From assembly GCF_000142805.1 (NCBI RefSeq), contig NC_013080.1, forward strand, positions 930,001-994,000: a stretch of 64,000 nucleotides of DNA, written 5' to 3'. The DNA is from Lachancea thermotolerans CBS 6340 (taxonomy: Eukaryota > Ascomycota > Saccharomycetes > Saccharomycetales > Saccharomycetaceae). The position numbers and the translations under genes are program-made. Below are positions 26,901-35,504 of the stretch, piece by piece. Positions within the stretch are counted from its first letter, which is position 1, and each line of letters starts with the position of its first letter. The notes beneath the pieces were generated by a model, which saw nothing but the letters and a program-made list of their open reading frames with translations, had not been told where the DNA came from and searched no databases.

Positions 26901-28497
26901 TTTGGTAGTGCTCGACTTCCAATCATTATACCCCTCCATAATGATAGGATACAATTACTGCTATTCTACTATCGTCGGCACAGTTCATGAATATAACTCA
27001 AAAAAAACTGCAATAGGAGCCAGTAAAGTCAAATTTGCTCGTGGGCTTTTGCATGAGCTCGAGGATCACTTGACGATTTCTCCCAATGGCGTTATGTACC
27101 TCAAAGAAAGCGTTCGGAAATCAATGCTTGCTAAAATGCTAACCGACATTTTGCACACGCGCTTGATGATAAAAGCCACCATGAGCGATTTGAAATCGAA
27201 GAATGAAACAGTTGCTAAACTGCTCAACAACAAACAAGTTGCACTGAAACTTTTGGCTAATGTGACATATGGTTACACATCTGCCTCTTTCTCGGGCCGC
27301 ATGCCTTGTTCAGATGTCGCAGACAGCATTGTCCAGACAGGACGGGAGACTCTCGAAAAGGCTATTTCACTCATCGAAAGCCATTCCCAGTGGGGCGCTA
27401 AGGTTGTGTATGGAGATACTGACAGTCTCTTCGTCTACTTTCCAGGAAAATCCCGGGAAGAGGCTTTCAAGTTCGGAAAGGAGATGGCAAAAGCCATTAC
27501 AACTTGTAATCCCTTCCCAATTACATTGAAATTTGAGAAGGTTTACCATCCGTGTCTACTAGTAAGCAAAAAGAGATACGTCGGGTATTCATTTGAGAAG
27601 GAAGACCAGAATGAGCCCAAATTTGATGCTAAAGGAATTGAAACTGTGAGAAGAGACGGGCATCCTGCTCAACAAAAGATAGTCGAGAAGTCTTTGCGCA
27701 TTCTCTTCGACAGCAAGGATCTGTCAGCGGTTAAGAGCTACGTTCAAGATCAATTTAGGAAGATAATGAAAGGGCAGGTATCAGTTCAAGACTTTTGTTT
27801 CGCAAGAGAAGTTAAACTGGGCTCTTACAAGAGCGAGAAGACCGCTCCTCCAGGGGCGGTCGTTGCGGCAAAAAAAAAGGCCGCTGACCACAGAGCCGGG
27901 CCGCAGTACCGTGAGCGGATACCCTATGTTGTTGTTAAAGGGAGGCCTGGCCAGATCCTACGAGAGAGATGTGTTCCTCCCGAAATGTTTTTGTCTAATG
28001 ATTCTCTCGAGCTCGACGCAACTTACTACATCACGAAAACCCTGCTACCACCATTGCAGAGGTTTTTCAATCTTATAGGCGTAGACGTCTCCCAGTGGTA
28101 TGTTGAAATGCCAAGATTTCAGGATATTGGAAATTATCAAGATGGTAATCTGCCTGAGTTCATGCGCACGACATCTTGTTTCAACTGTAAAAAGGAGATA
28201 AGGGAAAAGACAAAGGATTTATGCGCTGAATGTTTTGAAAACAAAAGCCAGACAATAACAAACTTACTACAAGAAGATGTCAGCATCAGGAAACATTTCA
28301 AGAGTATCCTAACTGTCTGCAGGGCGTGCTGCCAACCATTTACAAAAAATTCTCTCGACAACTTAAACAAGATTGTTACTCAGTGTGATGCTCAGGACTG
28401 CCCTGTATATTACTCAAGAGTCAAGTACAAGGGCTATATGTCAACTGCTAGGTCCGCCCAGCTAAGGGATATTCTGAAGGGCCTTGATCATTGGTGA
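23995..28497 (+). CDS. REV3: DNA polymerase zeta catalytic subunit Rev3
   Basis: Catalytic subunit of the error-prone translesion polymerase zeta (with Rev7, Pol31, Pol32). The 1500-residue product (S. cerevisiae 1504) is a B-family polymerase: N-terminal domain, long charged spacer (about residues 410-540), inactivated exonuclease-like region, motif A DFQSLYPSIM (about 975), motif B KLLANVTYGYTSASFSGRMPC (about 1085), motif C YGDTDS (about 1138). The C-terminus has two cysteine clusters, CFNC...CAEC (about 1394) for zinc and CRACC...CDAQDC (about 1441) expected to hold a 4Fe-4S cluster and bind Pol31. The frame is open 18 codons upstream to a TTG; ATG at 23995 (MSSGAPESGS) is used. Confidence 0.96.
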   Translation: MSSGAPESGSFSTLAEDLIHIQINSYDSYQEVPGAFDRLSGNSLPNRQFNHVPVIRVYGSLPSGHNVLCHIHGAFPYIYVPYDGEKGDSAQTIQSRCTQLHSCLETKLKESYNRKGSAEEEEGKEKEKKDGFPENLKFVADVSPIRAVPFYGYHVGYSVFYKISLLSSATTTKTAEFLREGKATGKRSQVFEAHIPFLLQFSADYNLFGCSWLKLSKCFFRSPLLNPAHSQDLLQRNESLDEFLGRFYRKGENESGDDCERIGNSLLEIDAVPQFINNRNEIDFRDIHGTLFESSQIGPDETLFIPSTKNLWTQTTHLRKQFGLDPYQPIPEQHRFSRLPEWQSHKELLSFLQKAKDRTIPKSKSFSESVSKSMFSAARHLDLPHESLCQLWPDSHPRVGLDLSHRVQNQNTNRESFNSDSTSNDIVYSSDSETASEREMEMEQFHNTENTKEGKKTETEARLQSSAPLNPQKDTGAVDSFNDQILTQSMAHKRPSKGEGLLNQRPKKLIRPVYAQSISAPSSGFRYKKLSLEFYNILQDLEDRGIPKIDYMDPYFRSPEDLKKKDYIYSGRKFSLNSTHVTCRRPIEFANRTVRLESTSDERQPKNSWKYAIAPPTYSTVHDYILHTCKVNYRSQIDFKTMSNERGYKFKSNNSLKGLNSGDHNPLSHLTLEIFATSKANRLPDPNFDPVQLIFWKIDPDSFPIDIGISTEGIMAYHEKDDAEFISHLNSASWSTPVAFFQSEEEMINGVADLVLLLDPDIISGFELHSSSWGYLIERLESAYERDLCEEIARVKYKTFNKRKDVWGFSHDSGIHIAGRHTLNIWRLLRSGLNLLKYTLENITFHVLHERLPHFSPSALTSLWESRSNITALTTLISYWKKRVNINMKLLHSQQTINQTIEQARLIGIDFYSVISRGSQYKVESVLMRLCKCEHFLVLSPSKTQVRDQKALECIPLVMEPESAFYKSPLVVLDFQSLYPSIMIGYNYCYSTIVGTVHEYNSKKTAIGASKVKFARGLLHELEDHLTISPNGVMYLKESVRKSMLAKMLTDILHTRLMIKATMSDLKSKNETVAKLLNNKQVALKLLANVTYGYTSASFSGRMPCSDVADSIVQTGRETLEKAISLIESHSQWGAKVVYGDTDSLFVYFPGKSREEAFKFGKEMAKAITTCNPFPITLKFEKVYHPCLLVSKKRYVGYSFEKEDQNEPKFDAKGIETVRRDGHPAQQKIVEKSLRILFDSKDLSAVKSYVQDQFRKIMKGQVSVQDFCFAREVKLGSYKSEKTAPPGAVVAAKKKAADHRAGPQYRERIPYVVVKGRPGQILRERCVPPEMFLSNDSLELDATYYITKTLLPPLQRFFNLIGVDVSQWYVEMPRFQDIGNYQDGNLPEFMRTTSCFNCKKEIREKTKDLCAECFENKSQTITNLLQEDVSIRKHFKSILTVCRACCQPFTKNSLDNLNKIVTQCDAQDCPVYYSRVKYKGYMSTARSAQLRDILKGLDHW

Positions 28498-28567
28498 GCA
28501 GAAGGGAAATTTTAGGTGCCATGTCTTTCAAATTTACATCGCATTTAACGATTAATCTTCATCTTTC

Positions 28568-28587
28568 AAATTTTTGATGCTCATCGC
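28568..28587 (+). promoter_or_regulatory. RRPE-PAC pair upstream of TMA16
   Basis: AAATTTTT (28568-28575, core of the rRNA-processing element) is followed by CTCATCGC (28580-28587, reverse complement of the PAC core GCGATGAG), about 70-90 bases before the TMA16 ATG. This paired arrangement marks ribosome-biogenesis genes in yeasts (Stb3 and Dot6/Tod6 sites), in line with Tma16 acting in 60S assembly. Confidence 0.6.
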
Positions 28588-28657
28588 ATAAAAGTTGTAG
28601 AGAAGCTTGTGTTTATGACTGGCTTGGTATAATCCGTGGTCCTTCAAAAAGTTCAGT

Positions 28658-29227
28658 ATGCCGTTGTCTAAGTCACTGTCGAAGATTCAAAAGAATAATA
28701 AAAGCCAAGGAAAGAATTTAACGGTTCACCCGAAAGGGCGTAAATTTCAGAAATTAACAGCTGCGACATTACGCGAAGACAAGATTGCCGCTAAAAAGAA
28801 GGCGCACAATGAGCGCAAATCCAACGAACTGAGCAGGGTCAAGTTTATTCAAGATGTCATAAGCTCGGAATCCTTTAAAGATCAAAAGGTGTTTTCTCTC
28901 GGCGAAACAGTTGTTTTTATCCAAGAGTTCATTTCGCGCGACGATGGCGAGCTCGAGGAACTAAAGAAGAAGAGGAGAACCAATAGGCCACCTTCTACTA
29001 GGCAGGTTGTTTTACAGCAAAGAAGAGACTACGAAACGAAGGAGCTGGCGTCTGGATTTTTGGTGCCCGACTTGGGGGACGCAGAAAATGTTGATTTCTT
29101 GAGAAAATGGAACCAGACGTTTGGTTCGTTGAATACTATGAAACTTATCAGAGTGAATGCTAAAGCGGAACAAGTCGTCGGCGGCAGCAAGGGAACCAAG
29201 CCACCTACCGATGTTGAAATGCAATGA
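28658..29227 (+). CDS. TMA16: 60S ribosome biogenesis factor Tma16
   Basis: A small, highly basic nuclear protein that associates with pre-60S ribosomal particles (S. cerevisiae YOR252W, 178 residues). The 189-residue product starts MPLSKSLSKIQKNNKSQGKN and has the conserved VHPKGRKFQKLTAATLREDKI and helical lysine/arginine-rich body, a central acidic loop (RDDGELEELKKKRR), then the conserved SGFLVPDLGDAENVDFLRKW element near residues 135-155. No catalytic motif. It is convergent with MRX4 with only 6 bases between the stops. An RRPE-PAC promoter pair supports co-regulation with ribosome-assembly genes. Confidence 0.93.
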   Translation: MPLSKSLSKIQKNNKSQGKNLTVHPKGRKFQKLTAATLREDKIAAKKKAHNERKSNELSRVKFIQDVISSESFKDQKVFSLGETVVFIQEFISRDDGELEELKKKRRTNRPPSTRQVVLQQRRDYETKELASGFLVPDLGDAENVDFLRKWNQTFGSLNTMKLIRVNAKAEQVVGGSKGTKPPTDVEMQ

Positions 29228-29233
29228 GATGAA

Positions 29234-30448
29234 TCAGCTAGGTTCTGCACTCGTGGTGACAGTGTATCTCGTACTTCTGTATTTTTGAATTGCTCCATAG
29301 GCTGCAAACCCCAGAAACACCGAAAGAAGCGTCATGTTGAAAATTTTAGAACTTACGCGGTTCGAGCTATGTTTTGTAGTGTCTCGCTTAAACACTATCT
29401 GGCGAACTCCATCAATAGTGGCTTCCCCGGTCAGCTCCCAGTCTTTGCCTTCAAAATTAGTGATGACTTTTAATAGTTGTTCAGGTGGCCTCTGACTCCC
29501 ATTGATTACGGTGAAGAGATCCCTGTATTCTATATGTACATTATTCCCTTGGTTTTTCCACAGCATAACATGAGTGGTGCTATCCTTAAGGTTGTAAAAT
29601 AACATTTCTGTTGTGTAAGTGAATGCCGTTTTGACTGTGCCAGTGCCTTGGCCTCTGACATTAGAACCTCGGAAATTTCTCATAAGTTTTGATCGTAATG
29701 GTGTATAAGTGGAATCAAAAAGCATCATTCCGGGAGAGAAAGCAGCAGGGGAATTTTTTTCATTCCATTCATAAGCGCGCGCTTGGTTCCACGCGAATTG
29801 TTTCTGCTCTTTTTTCTGTTTCTCGGCGCTTTGAAGAAAGCTGTGCAAGACGCCTAGATCAATTTCGTCTGAGCCCTTTAACGGGGGAACCTCATTCTCC
29901 CTTCTAGTGCCAACTTTTTGCTTGAATGGCTTACGAGTTTCGCTGCAGCCCATCTCGTCCAGTATCTTTCCAAACTTCTCTGAGCTTGCTGGGTTAATTT
30001 GCAAAAATTCATACTGAGAAATATCAGCTTTTTTGTCTTTCTGGTTGTCAATTGACTTTTTGGGGTCCATCACATTTACCATCTTTTGGTTCCTCGCTGA
30101 TTTCAGAGCATTCATAATCTGAAGTGTACTTATTTTACCCTGTAATAGCATATTGTAAAGTCTTTTTATCTTGGATGAAGTCAGGAAGTCGCATTTTAAC
30201 CCTGAACTTTCGCAAAGAGCGATAATCTCTCGAGATAATTGGCTATTCTGCTCTGGAATCTTTGAATGCCTTACTACGTTCTTTAGTTTCTTCGTAAAAG
30301 CCACTGCTGCGATGTCATCAATGTTCCCCGTATCTGATATCGAAGAGAGGCTGGAAAATGGATGGGTAGGGCCCCGTGCCACGTAGAAGCGTAATTCACG
30401 CGGCAGGTTGTGCCGCAGGTACGCGCGTAAGCTGTTGACACATATCAT
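29234..30448 (-). CDS. MRX4: Mitochondrial protein Mrx4 (YPL168W family)
   Basis: A 404-residue protein corresponding by place (next to REV3, convergent) and general character to S. cerevisiae Mrx4/YPL168W (430 residues), a mitochondrial protein found with the MIOREX expressosome, function unknown. It has a basic N-terminal presequence-like stretch (SLRAYLRHNLPRELRFYVARG), a long mixed helical region, a conserved-looking block RSKLMRNFRGSNVRGQGTGT near residue 255, and a C-terminal membrane segment MTLLSVFLGFAAYGAI (about 374-390). The name rests on synteny plus similar length and layout, since I cannot align it in detail. Confidence 0.75.
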   Translation of the reverse strand: MICVNSLRAYLRHNLPRELRFYVARGPTHPFSSLSSISDTGNIDDIAAVAFTKKLKNVVRHSKIPEQNSQLSREIIALCESSGLKCDFLTSSKIKRLYNMLLQGKISTLQIMNALKSARNQKMVNVMDPKKSIDNQKDKKADISQYEFLQINPASSEKFGKILDEMGCSETRKPFKQKVGTRRENEVPPLKGSDEIDLGVLHSFLQSAEKQKKEQKQFAWNQARAYEWNEKNSPAAFSPGMMLFDSTYTPLRSKLMRNFRGSNVRGQGTGTVKTAFTYTTEMLFYNLKDSTTHVMLWKNQGNNVHIEYRDLFTVINGSQRPPEQLLKVITNFEGKDWELTGEATIDGVRQIVFKRDTTKHSSNRVSSKIFNMTLLSVFLGFAAYGAIQKYRSTRYTVTTSAEPS

Positions 30449-30570
30449 TGTGTTTTTTCTTCACCGATGTCTCTGTCCTGCAATTGAAAATGTAATACTT
30501 CTCAAAAAGTTCTGGCTTGTAGTTACGATCATAACCTAAACGTGGAAACCTTCGATAAGAAACGAAAAAG

Positions 30571-31059
30571 ATGTCTCGAAACCTGGTTAACCTTGATAAT
30601 GTATACTCGAACAATGTTGGCACATTCCAAAAAATTGCCAATACTGTTCTTAATGTGACATATCCTGATAAATTCTTTCAGGAACAGTTTGATGGCGGGA
30701 AAGAAACACTATTTGCGCAGTTAGGCTACTACGGAGAAGTGGCAGTTGGCGCTGTTAGAGCGCAGTTGATTTCGAACAAGAATGGAGGTGTAAAAGCTTC
30801 AGGTGTTTACATCCAGATTTTCGCTGTTTTGGAAAACTACAGAGGGAAGGGCGTTGGGTCTCAACTATTGAAGTTTGTAGAAGAGCAGTGTAAAGCACAC
30901 TTCCAACACAACATATATGTCCACGTGGCGGTTGACAATGAGAAGGGTATTCAATGGTATCAGCGCAAGGGCTTCGAGCAAGAAGGTGAAGTTCTGAAGA
31001 ACTACTACAAAGATACTACTGGAGCGCCTGATGCGCTCATTCTCAAAAAGAGCTTGTGA
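30571..31059 (+). CDS. NAT5: N-alpha-acetyltransferase Nat5 (Naa50 type)
   Basis: A GNAT-fold acetyltransferase that associates with the NatA complex (Ard1/Nat1) on ribosomes. The 162-residue product (S. cerevisiae YOR253W, 176) has the acetyl-CoA binding loop RGKGVGSQLL at 91-100, preceded by the beta strand GVYIQIFAVLENY, and the C-terminal GNAT segment YVHVAVDNEKGIQWYQRKGF. In S. cerevisiae the enzyme is considered weakly active or inactive compared with the animal Naa50; nothing seen here decides this. ATG at 30571 fits the family start MSRNLVNLDN. It is divergent from MRX4 (122 bases). Confidence 0.95.
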   Translation: MSRNLVNLDNVYSNNVGTFQKIANTVLNVTYPDKFFQEQFDGGKETLFAQLGYYGEVAVGAVRAQLISNKNGGVKASGVYIQIFAVLENYRGKGVGSQLLKFVEEQCKAHFQHNIYVHVAVDNEKGIQWYQRKGFEQEGEVLKNYYKDTTGAPDALILKKSL

Positions 31060-31179
31060 TTAATTGGTTGAACCTTTAATATTGGAACTGTGTACTTTAT
31101 AATTACATTCTTTCATGCACATAAAGAGAATGACGACAATGATTGCTATATGAGTAAAAATTCATCCTTAGTCGTGACC

Positions 31180-33138
31180 TTAATTTTCTTCAACTTCAGT
31201 GTCCGTGTCGATATCAGTATAATCACTGTCCTCGTCATCTTCGAGTTCGTCATTACTGTCTTCTTCGTCGTCTTCAAGGTCACTATCGTCCTCGTCTGAG
31301 GCTGAATCATCCGCTATCTTTTCGGCCCCTTCGACCTCTGACAGCTCACGCACCATCATTGGCAAAGTAAAATCCAAGTCTGCGCCAAAGTATTCGGTGC
31401 TCTTGACAATAACCCTGAAGTAGTAGTCTCCTTTTTGATCAGGAGCAGGCTGACTGAAAGGAATTTTTATTGTGCCAATTTCCCATTCTTCGGGATTGAA
31501 CTCCTTCTCAAGGTCCTTGACCGTTCTCTTATCGAAGTCTTTGTTCAGATTTGCAAAAGATAATCTATCCACCAGCATGGGAGTTTGAATAACCTTGCCG
31601 TCCTTTTGAAGCACAACGAGTGCGCACCAGCAGCCACTGCGCTTGGCAGGGAAATGAGGCGCAAAAGTGCGAGGTAATGCGGGCTGATTGGAAAGAGATG
31701 CGAATGGGTCCCTTAATGAGTCGAAGTCTTGCTCTTCTTTGTATAACTCATCTGGGATTTTATTTGGTGTGAAGAACTTGTGCTTGGCAGATCTGACTAG
31801 GACCTTTACAGATATGTGAGGGGTGGACAATGGCGTCACCACACTCTCTCCAGGGACAGTAAACTCGGCCCTTAGAAGTTTCAGATGTGGGATATTAGCC
31901 GCAACACTCAATGTTTCGCGAAGCTTGGTCTCATCTTCGATTCCTAAAATTTTACCAATCTTCTCGTCTTCGAAGGTAAACAATTTTCCCAGAGTGCGAA
32001 TATCATCAACTGATCCTTCTTCAAAACGTTTAGCGTCGACGTTAGGTAGCTGTAATATTTGCGAATGTGAAGTCAGTGGAGTTGCTTGAACAATGCTCTT
32101 GAAAGTATCAATTGCCACTGTTGAGATTTCCAAGTTTCTAAAGGTTGTAGCTATGTCAAGTAGCCCAAAAAGGAGTGCGTGAGTTTTCGCAACTATTCTG
32201 AGTTTAGCCGTTTCCAGCTCGCCGCTGTGTCTGCGATTGATATGATCATACAAAAGAGACTCGAAAGTTTCTTGAGTAAGGTCAGGGTACAATAACTTGA
32301 ATTCAGCTGCATGTGATAGCCAGTTTAAAATTAAGCCAGTTGTAACAACTTGAGAAGGCTTAAAGTTAAATAGTCTATCGGCGAAGTATGAAGCAGACCT
32401 TGCGTGGATGCCTTTCTTGGTAAAAGACTGCGTCTTTGACCACCATCTGCTCACAAAAAAGGGCAAAATGAACCCAAGAAGCGCGATGTAGCCTAAGACC
32501 ATCAACGTAGAAGCCGAGCTGTCCACCAAGAACTTAGGAAGCGCAATTCCGTGGGAGGTGGCTTGCGGCCCATCTGGATGACCGTACCTAAGGTAGTTTT
32601 CCCTGGTAATTTCATCGGTTAGCGCTTTGTAAGCCTTTGTAATCATAACGTACTGCTCTTCCAACACAGTCCTCTCGTCAGCACTCAAATCTTTTGACAG
32701 TTTGTCTGGATGGAACTTGACCGAGAGCTTCCTGTATGCAGAACGGATTTCACGATCCGTAGAGCTAGCCGAAATATCCAGAAGGGCATATGGGTCAAAG
32801 AGAAGCGTCGCCGCATCTTTAATAGCACCATTTGAACCGATTTTGTTGATTAGAAACGCCACCATGCACCAACCTGCGATGATCACCAGGTTCCTTCTAG
32901 CCAACAGCTTTGATTTCTTTGGAGCGAACTTAGCCCTAAATCTTTTGACCTGATCACCGGTGTATTTTTCGGACAGCTTTTCTAATGGAGAGCTCTGGCT
33001 TGAACTGTCTTCGTCTTTGGCGGCAATTATCTCGTAGGCTTGCATTAGTGTCAACGGCACCAGGACTACACAAAGAACTGCCAGAACAAAAAACGGCCAT
33101 GTCTCAGAGCCTTCATCATAGTCGTAGCTCTGCGTCAT
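31180..33138 (-). CDS. SEC63: ER translocation J-protein Sec63
   Basis: Membrane J-protein that recruits the Hsp70 Kar2 to the Sec61 channel in the Sec62/Sec63 complex for post-translational import into the ER. The 652-residue product (S. cerevisiae 663) has membrane segments at about 14-34, 83-98 and 209-230, a lumenal J domain between the second and third (about 117-180) with HPD at 143-145, a cytosolic Brl domain, the FN3-like domain that binds Sec61 and a very acidic C-terminal tail (DDSASDEDDSDLEDDEEDS) that in S. cerevisiae is phosphorylated and binds Sec62. Start ATG at 33138 gives the family N-terminus. Confidence 0.97.
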   Translation of the reverse strand: MTQSYDYDEGSETWPFFVLAVLCVVLVPLTLMQAYEIIAAKDEDSSSQSSPLEKLSEKYTGDQVKRFRAKFAPKKSKLLARRNLVIIAGWCMVAFLINKIGSNGAIKDAATLLFDPYALLDISASSTDREIRSAYRKLSVKFHPDKLSKDLSADERTVLEEQYVMITKAYKALTDEITRENYLRYGHPDGPQATSHGIALPKFLVDSSASTLMVLGYIALLGFILPFFVSRWWSKTQSFTKKGIHARSASYFADRLFNFKPSQVVTTGLILNWLSHAAEFKLLYPDLTQETFESLLYDHINRRHSGELETAKLRIVAKTHALLFGLLDIATTFRNLEISTVAIDTFKSIVQATPLTSHSQILQLPNVDAKRFEEGSVDDIRTLGKLFTFEDEKIGKILGIEDETKLRETLSVAANIPHLKLLRAEFTVPGESVVTPLSTPHISVKVLVRSAKHKFFTPNKIPDELYKEEQDFDSLRDPFASLSNQPALPRTFAPHFPAKRSGCWCALVVLQKDGKVIQTPMLVDRLSFANLNKDFDKRTVKDLEKEFNPEEWEIGTIKIPFSQPAPDQKGDYYFRVIVKSTEYFGADLDFTLPMMVRELSEVEGAEKIADDSASDEDDSDLEDDEEDSNDELEDDEDSDYTDIDTDTEVEEN

Positions 33139-33411
33139 CTTTTAGCACAATTTCTGGCGCTTTTGGAGGCGGTGAGTTACGGCTTTGTCTTTCCAGATAT
33201 CTTATTGATACTTGTCAATAGTTTCATTCTAGACTTAACACAGTTTTCTGAAAACAAGGTGTTGATGTCATTGTATACGAAAGCGCAGAAATCGAAAATT
33301 TTTGAAAAAACTGTCTAAAAGCCTTAAGTCTGTTAAAAAATTGACTTGTTAAAGGAGATTCGATTCCTGGTTTCGTGGTTCTTTCGAGAGCGACTGAGGG
33401 CTATCCGCGTC

Positions 33412-35235
33412 ATGAATAACCTATTCCAAAACTCGAATAACGTCGGAGTTGCTGCGCAGCAAGCCGTGCTGCAGAACCGAGTTAAGGTCGGTGTCAAGGG
33501 CTGGCAAAACGCTACAAAGCAAGATCTGGTAAGCTTTGTCAGCCGAAAAACAAGAATCGGAATACAGGATTCGTATGTGGAAGGCAATCTCGTGATTGGG
33601 TTTGTCAACAGCCGTAATGAGGCGAGTTCGCTCCTCAATTGGAATGGCGTGCGCTTTGCGGGAAATGCACTGAAATTTGAAATTTTGGGCGACAATGTCG
33701 GATTAGGCGGAGCACCTGGTACTAATAATACTATTGCTCTCCTCAAAGCATTCCTCTACAAGCGCTACAACCCGCAGGCTAAAATGCTAGACTTGGGGAA
33801 CTTGCGCAACGATCCTGACCTTACCGCTAACGGATTATTTTCCACCACATCCACGCAGTCCAAGATGTTTCCAGCCATGATGAAGTTGGCATCCAAAGAA
33901 GACCAAATGGTGGTGGAGAGCGTGAACTTGTCAAATAACAATTTGAAAGACCTCAACATGATTTCGTCGCTAGCGCAGACATATCCTAACCTGAAGAACT
34001 TATGCCTAGCTAACAACCAGATATCAAGATTTCGCGCCTTGGAGGTGTGGAAAAACAAGTTCAAAGATCTTCGTGAGCTCCTAATGATGAATAACCCTAT
34101 TACGACAGAACCCTTATATCGCTCAGAAATTATGCGTCTCTTCCCCAAGCTGATCATTCTTGACAGCGTGCTCTTGAGGGATGAGAACAAACTGCAGCAA
34201 ATTTATTCCTTGCCAATGAAACTTCAGCAGTTTTTCTTTGAGACCAACGAGTTGGGACAATCGTCAATAGACTTCGTTTCAAACTTTCTCAATCTTTGGG
34301 ACACTAATAGAACTCAATTGATGGCGCTGTACACGCCTCAATCCCAGTTTTCTGTCTGCATAGATTCATCAGTGCCAAGCTCTAGCGTACCCAATTCGGA
34401 TCAAAACCCAACATTCAGTTATTATCTGCCCTTGTCTCGGAACCTCACCAAAATATCTAGTGATAAAACTAAGCAGCAAAGACTCGCATTAGGCCAAGAA
34501 GCAATTGATAAGCTTTTTAGGTCGCTGCCTAAAACTAAACATGCCTTGCAGGAACAACCTTTAAACTATTCTCTGGAAGCGTTTTCCTATCCACAAGTTA
34601 ATGGGTTCATAATTACGCTGCACGGCTTTTTTGATGAAAGTGGTGCACCAGAAATTGACGCTAATAAATCAACGCCTAACACTTCTGGGAATAGAAACAG
34701 GCGTTTCAATCACGGGCACGGCAGTTCCACCAATAAGCTAACAAAAAAATCATTTGATAGGACATGGGTTATTGTGCCTAACCCAGGGGGTGTGGTGGTA
34801 GCTTCTGATATGCTGACTATTAGACCATATGCTGATGGCTCGTGGCTACAGGCTCAGGCGCAACCACAAGCAGTGAGCCAACCTCCAATCCAGTCGCAAC
34901 AACATCCCCAATCTCAACCTCAAGTCCCGCTGCCCAACAACCCCCAGTCCCAGCTGCCAAATGTTATTCAACCCCAAATTCCTGGTGTAGCACAAACGCC
35001 GGTCCCTAATATGCCGCTTCAAGGATCCGTGGGCGTCCCTCTACTGCTTCCACCAGAGGTTCAGTCAAAGCTAAGCCCTGTACAGTTAGAGTTACTCAAC
35101 AGACTTCACCAACAAACTAGGCTGAATGCTGAATACACGTACATGCTGGCGGACCAAAGCGGGTGGAATTTCGACGTTGCTTTAAAGGGTTTCCAGGACA
35201 GTGTAAATAATATACCAAGAGAAGCTTTCATCTGA
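33412..35235 (+). CDS. MEX67: mRNA export receptor Mex67
   Basis: With Mtr2 it forms the main mRNA export receptor that passes messenger RNPs through the nuclear pore; it also helps ribosomal subunit export. The 607-residue product (S. cerevisiae 599) has an N-terminal RNA-binding region (NRVKVGVKGWQNATKQDLVSF), leucine-rich repeats (about 150-265, with NLKNLCLANNQI and KFKDLRELLMMNNPITT), an NTF2-like domain (about 280-490) with the TLHGFF and KSFDRTWVIVPNPGG segments, a Q/P-rich linker (about 495-555) and a C-terminal UBA-like domain ending NIPREAFI. The open frame runs 22 codons further up to a TTG; ATG at 33412 matches the family start. Confidence 0.97.
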   Translation: MNNLFQNSNNVGVAAQQAVLQNRVKVGVKGWQNATKQDLVSFVSRKTRIGIQDSYVEGNLVIGFVNSRNEASSLLNWNGVRFAGNALKFEILGDNVGLGGAPGTNNTIALLKAFLYKRYNPQAKMLDLGNLRNDPDLTANGLFSTTSTQSKMFPAMMKLASKEDQMVVESVNLSNNNLKDLNMISSLAQTYPNLKNLCLANNQISRFRALEVWKNKFKDLRELLMMNNPITTEPLYRSEIMRLFPKLIILDSVLLRDENKLQQIYSLPMKLQQFFFETNELGQSSIDFVSNFLNLWDTNRTQLMALYTPQSQFSVCIDSSVPSSSVPNSDQNPTFSYYLPLSRNLTKISSDKTKQQRLALGQEAIDKLFRSLPKTKHALQEQPLNYSLEAFSYPQVNGFIITLHGFFDESGAPEIDANKSTPNTSGNRNRRFNHGHGSSTNKLTKKSFDRTWVIVPNPGGVVVASDMLTIRPYADGSWLQAQAQPQAVSQPPIQSQQHPQSQPQVPLPNNPQSQLPNVIQPQIPGVAQTPVPNMPLQGSVGVPLLLPPEVQSKLSPVQLELLNRLHQQTRLNAEYTYMLADQSGWNFDVALKGFQDSVNNIPREAFI

Positions 35236-35300
35236 TAGAGGCTTTAGGTCATGCATGAAGATCTGAACGAACTTCTTTTCTTCCCCAAATACAAAATCTA

Positions 35301-35440
35301 CACAAATAGACTAAGTTTAATGGAAATACTCTTGAGCTGAACTCAATTTGTCTTATGTGTTATCATACCGGTTTCTTCATTTTTTTATGGCAAACCTAAT
35401 ATAAATGATGACTGTGGCATTGACACTTTCCAGCACAAAA
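35301..35440 (+). promoter_or_regulatory. Two Ndt80-type MSE cores upstream of OSW1-position gene
   Basis: CACAAAT at 35301-35307 and CACAAAA at 35434-35440 match the CRCAAAW core of the middle sporulation element bound by Ndt80; the second is 65 bases before the ATG at 35505. The flanking G of the full consensus is not present at the preferred place in either, so these are moderate matches. Confidence 0.35.
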
Positions 35441-35504
35441 ACCATAATATACAAAAGTGAACCAGAGATAACCAAATTCTAGTCAACAGGAGGCAGCGCT
35501 CATC

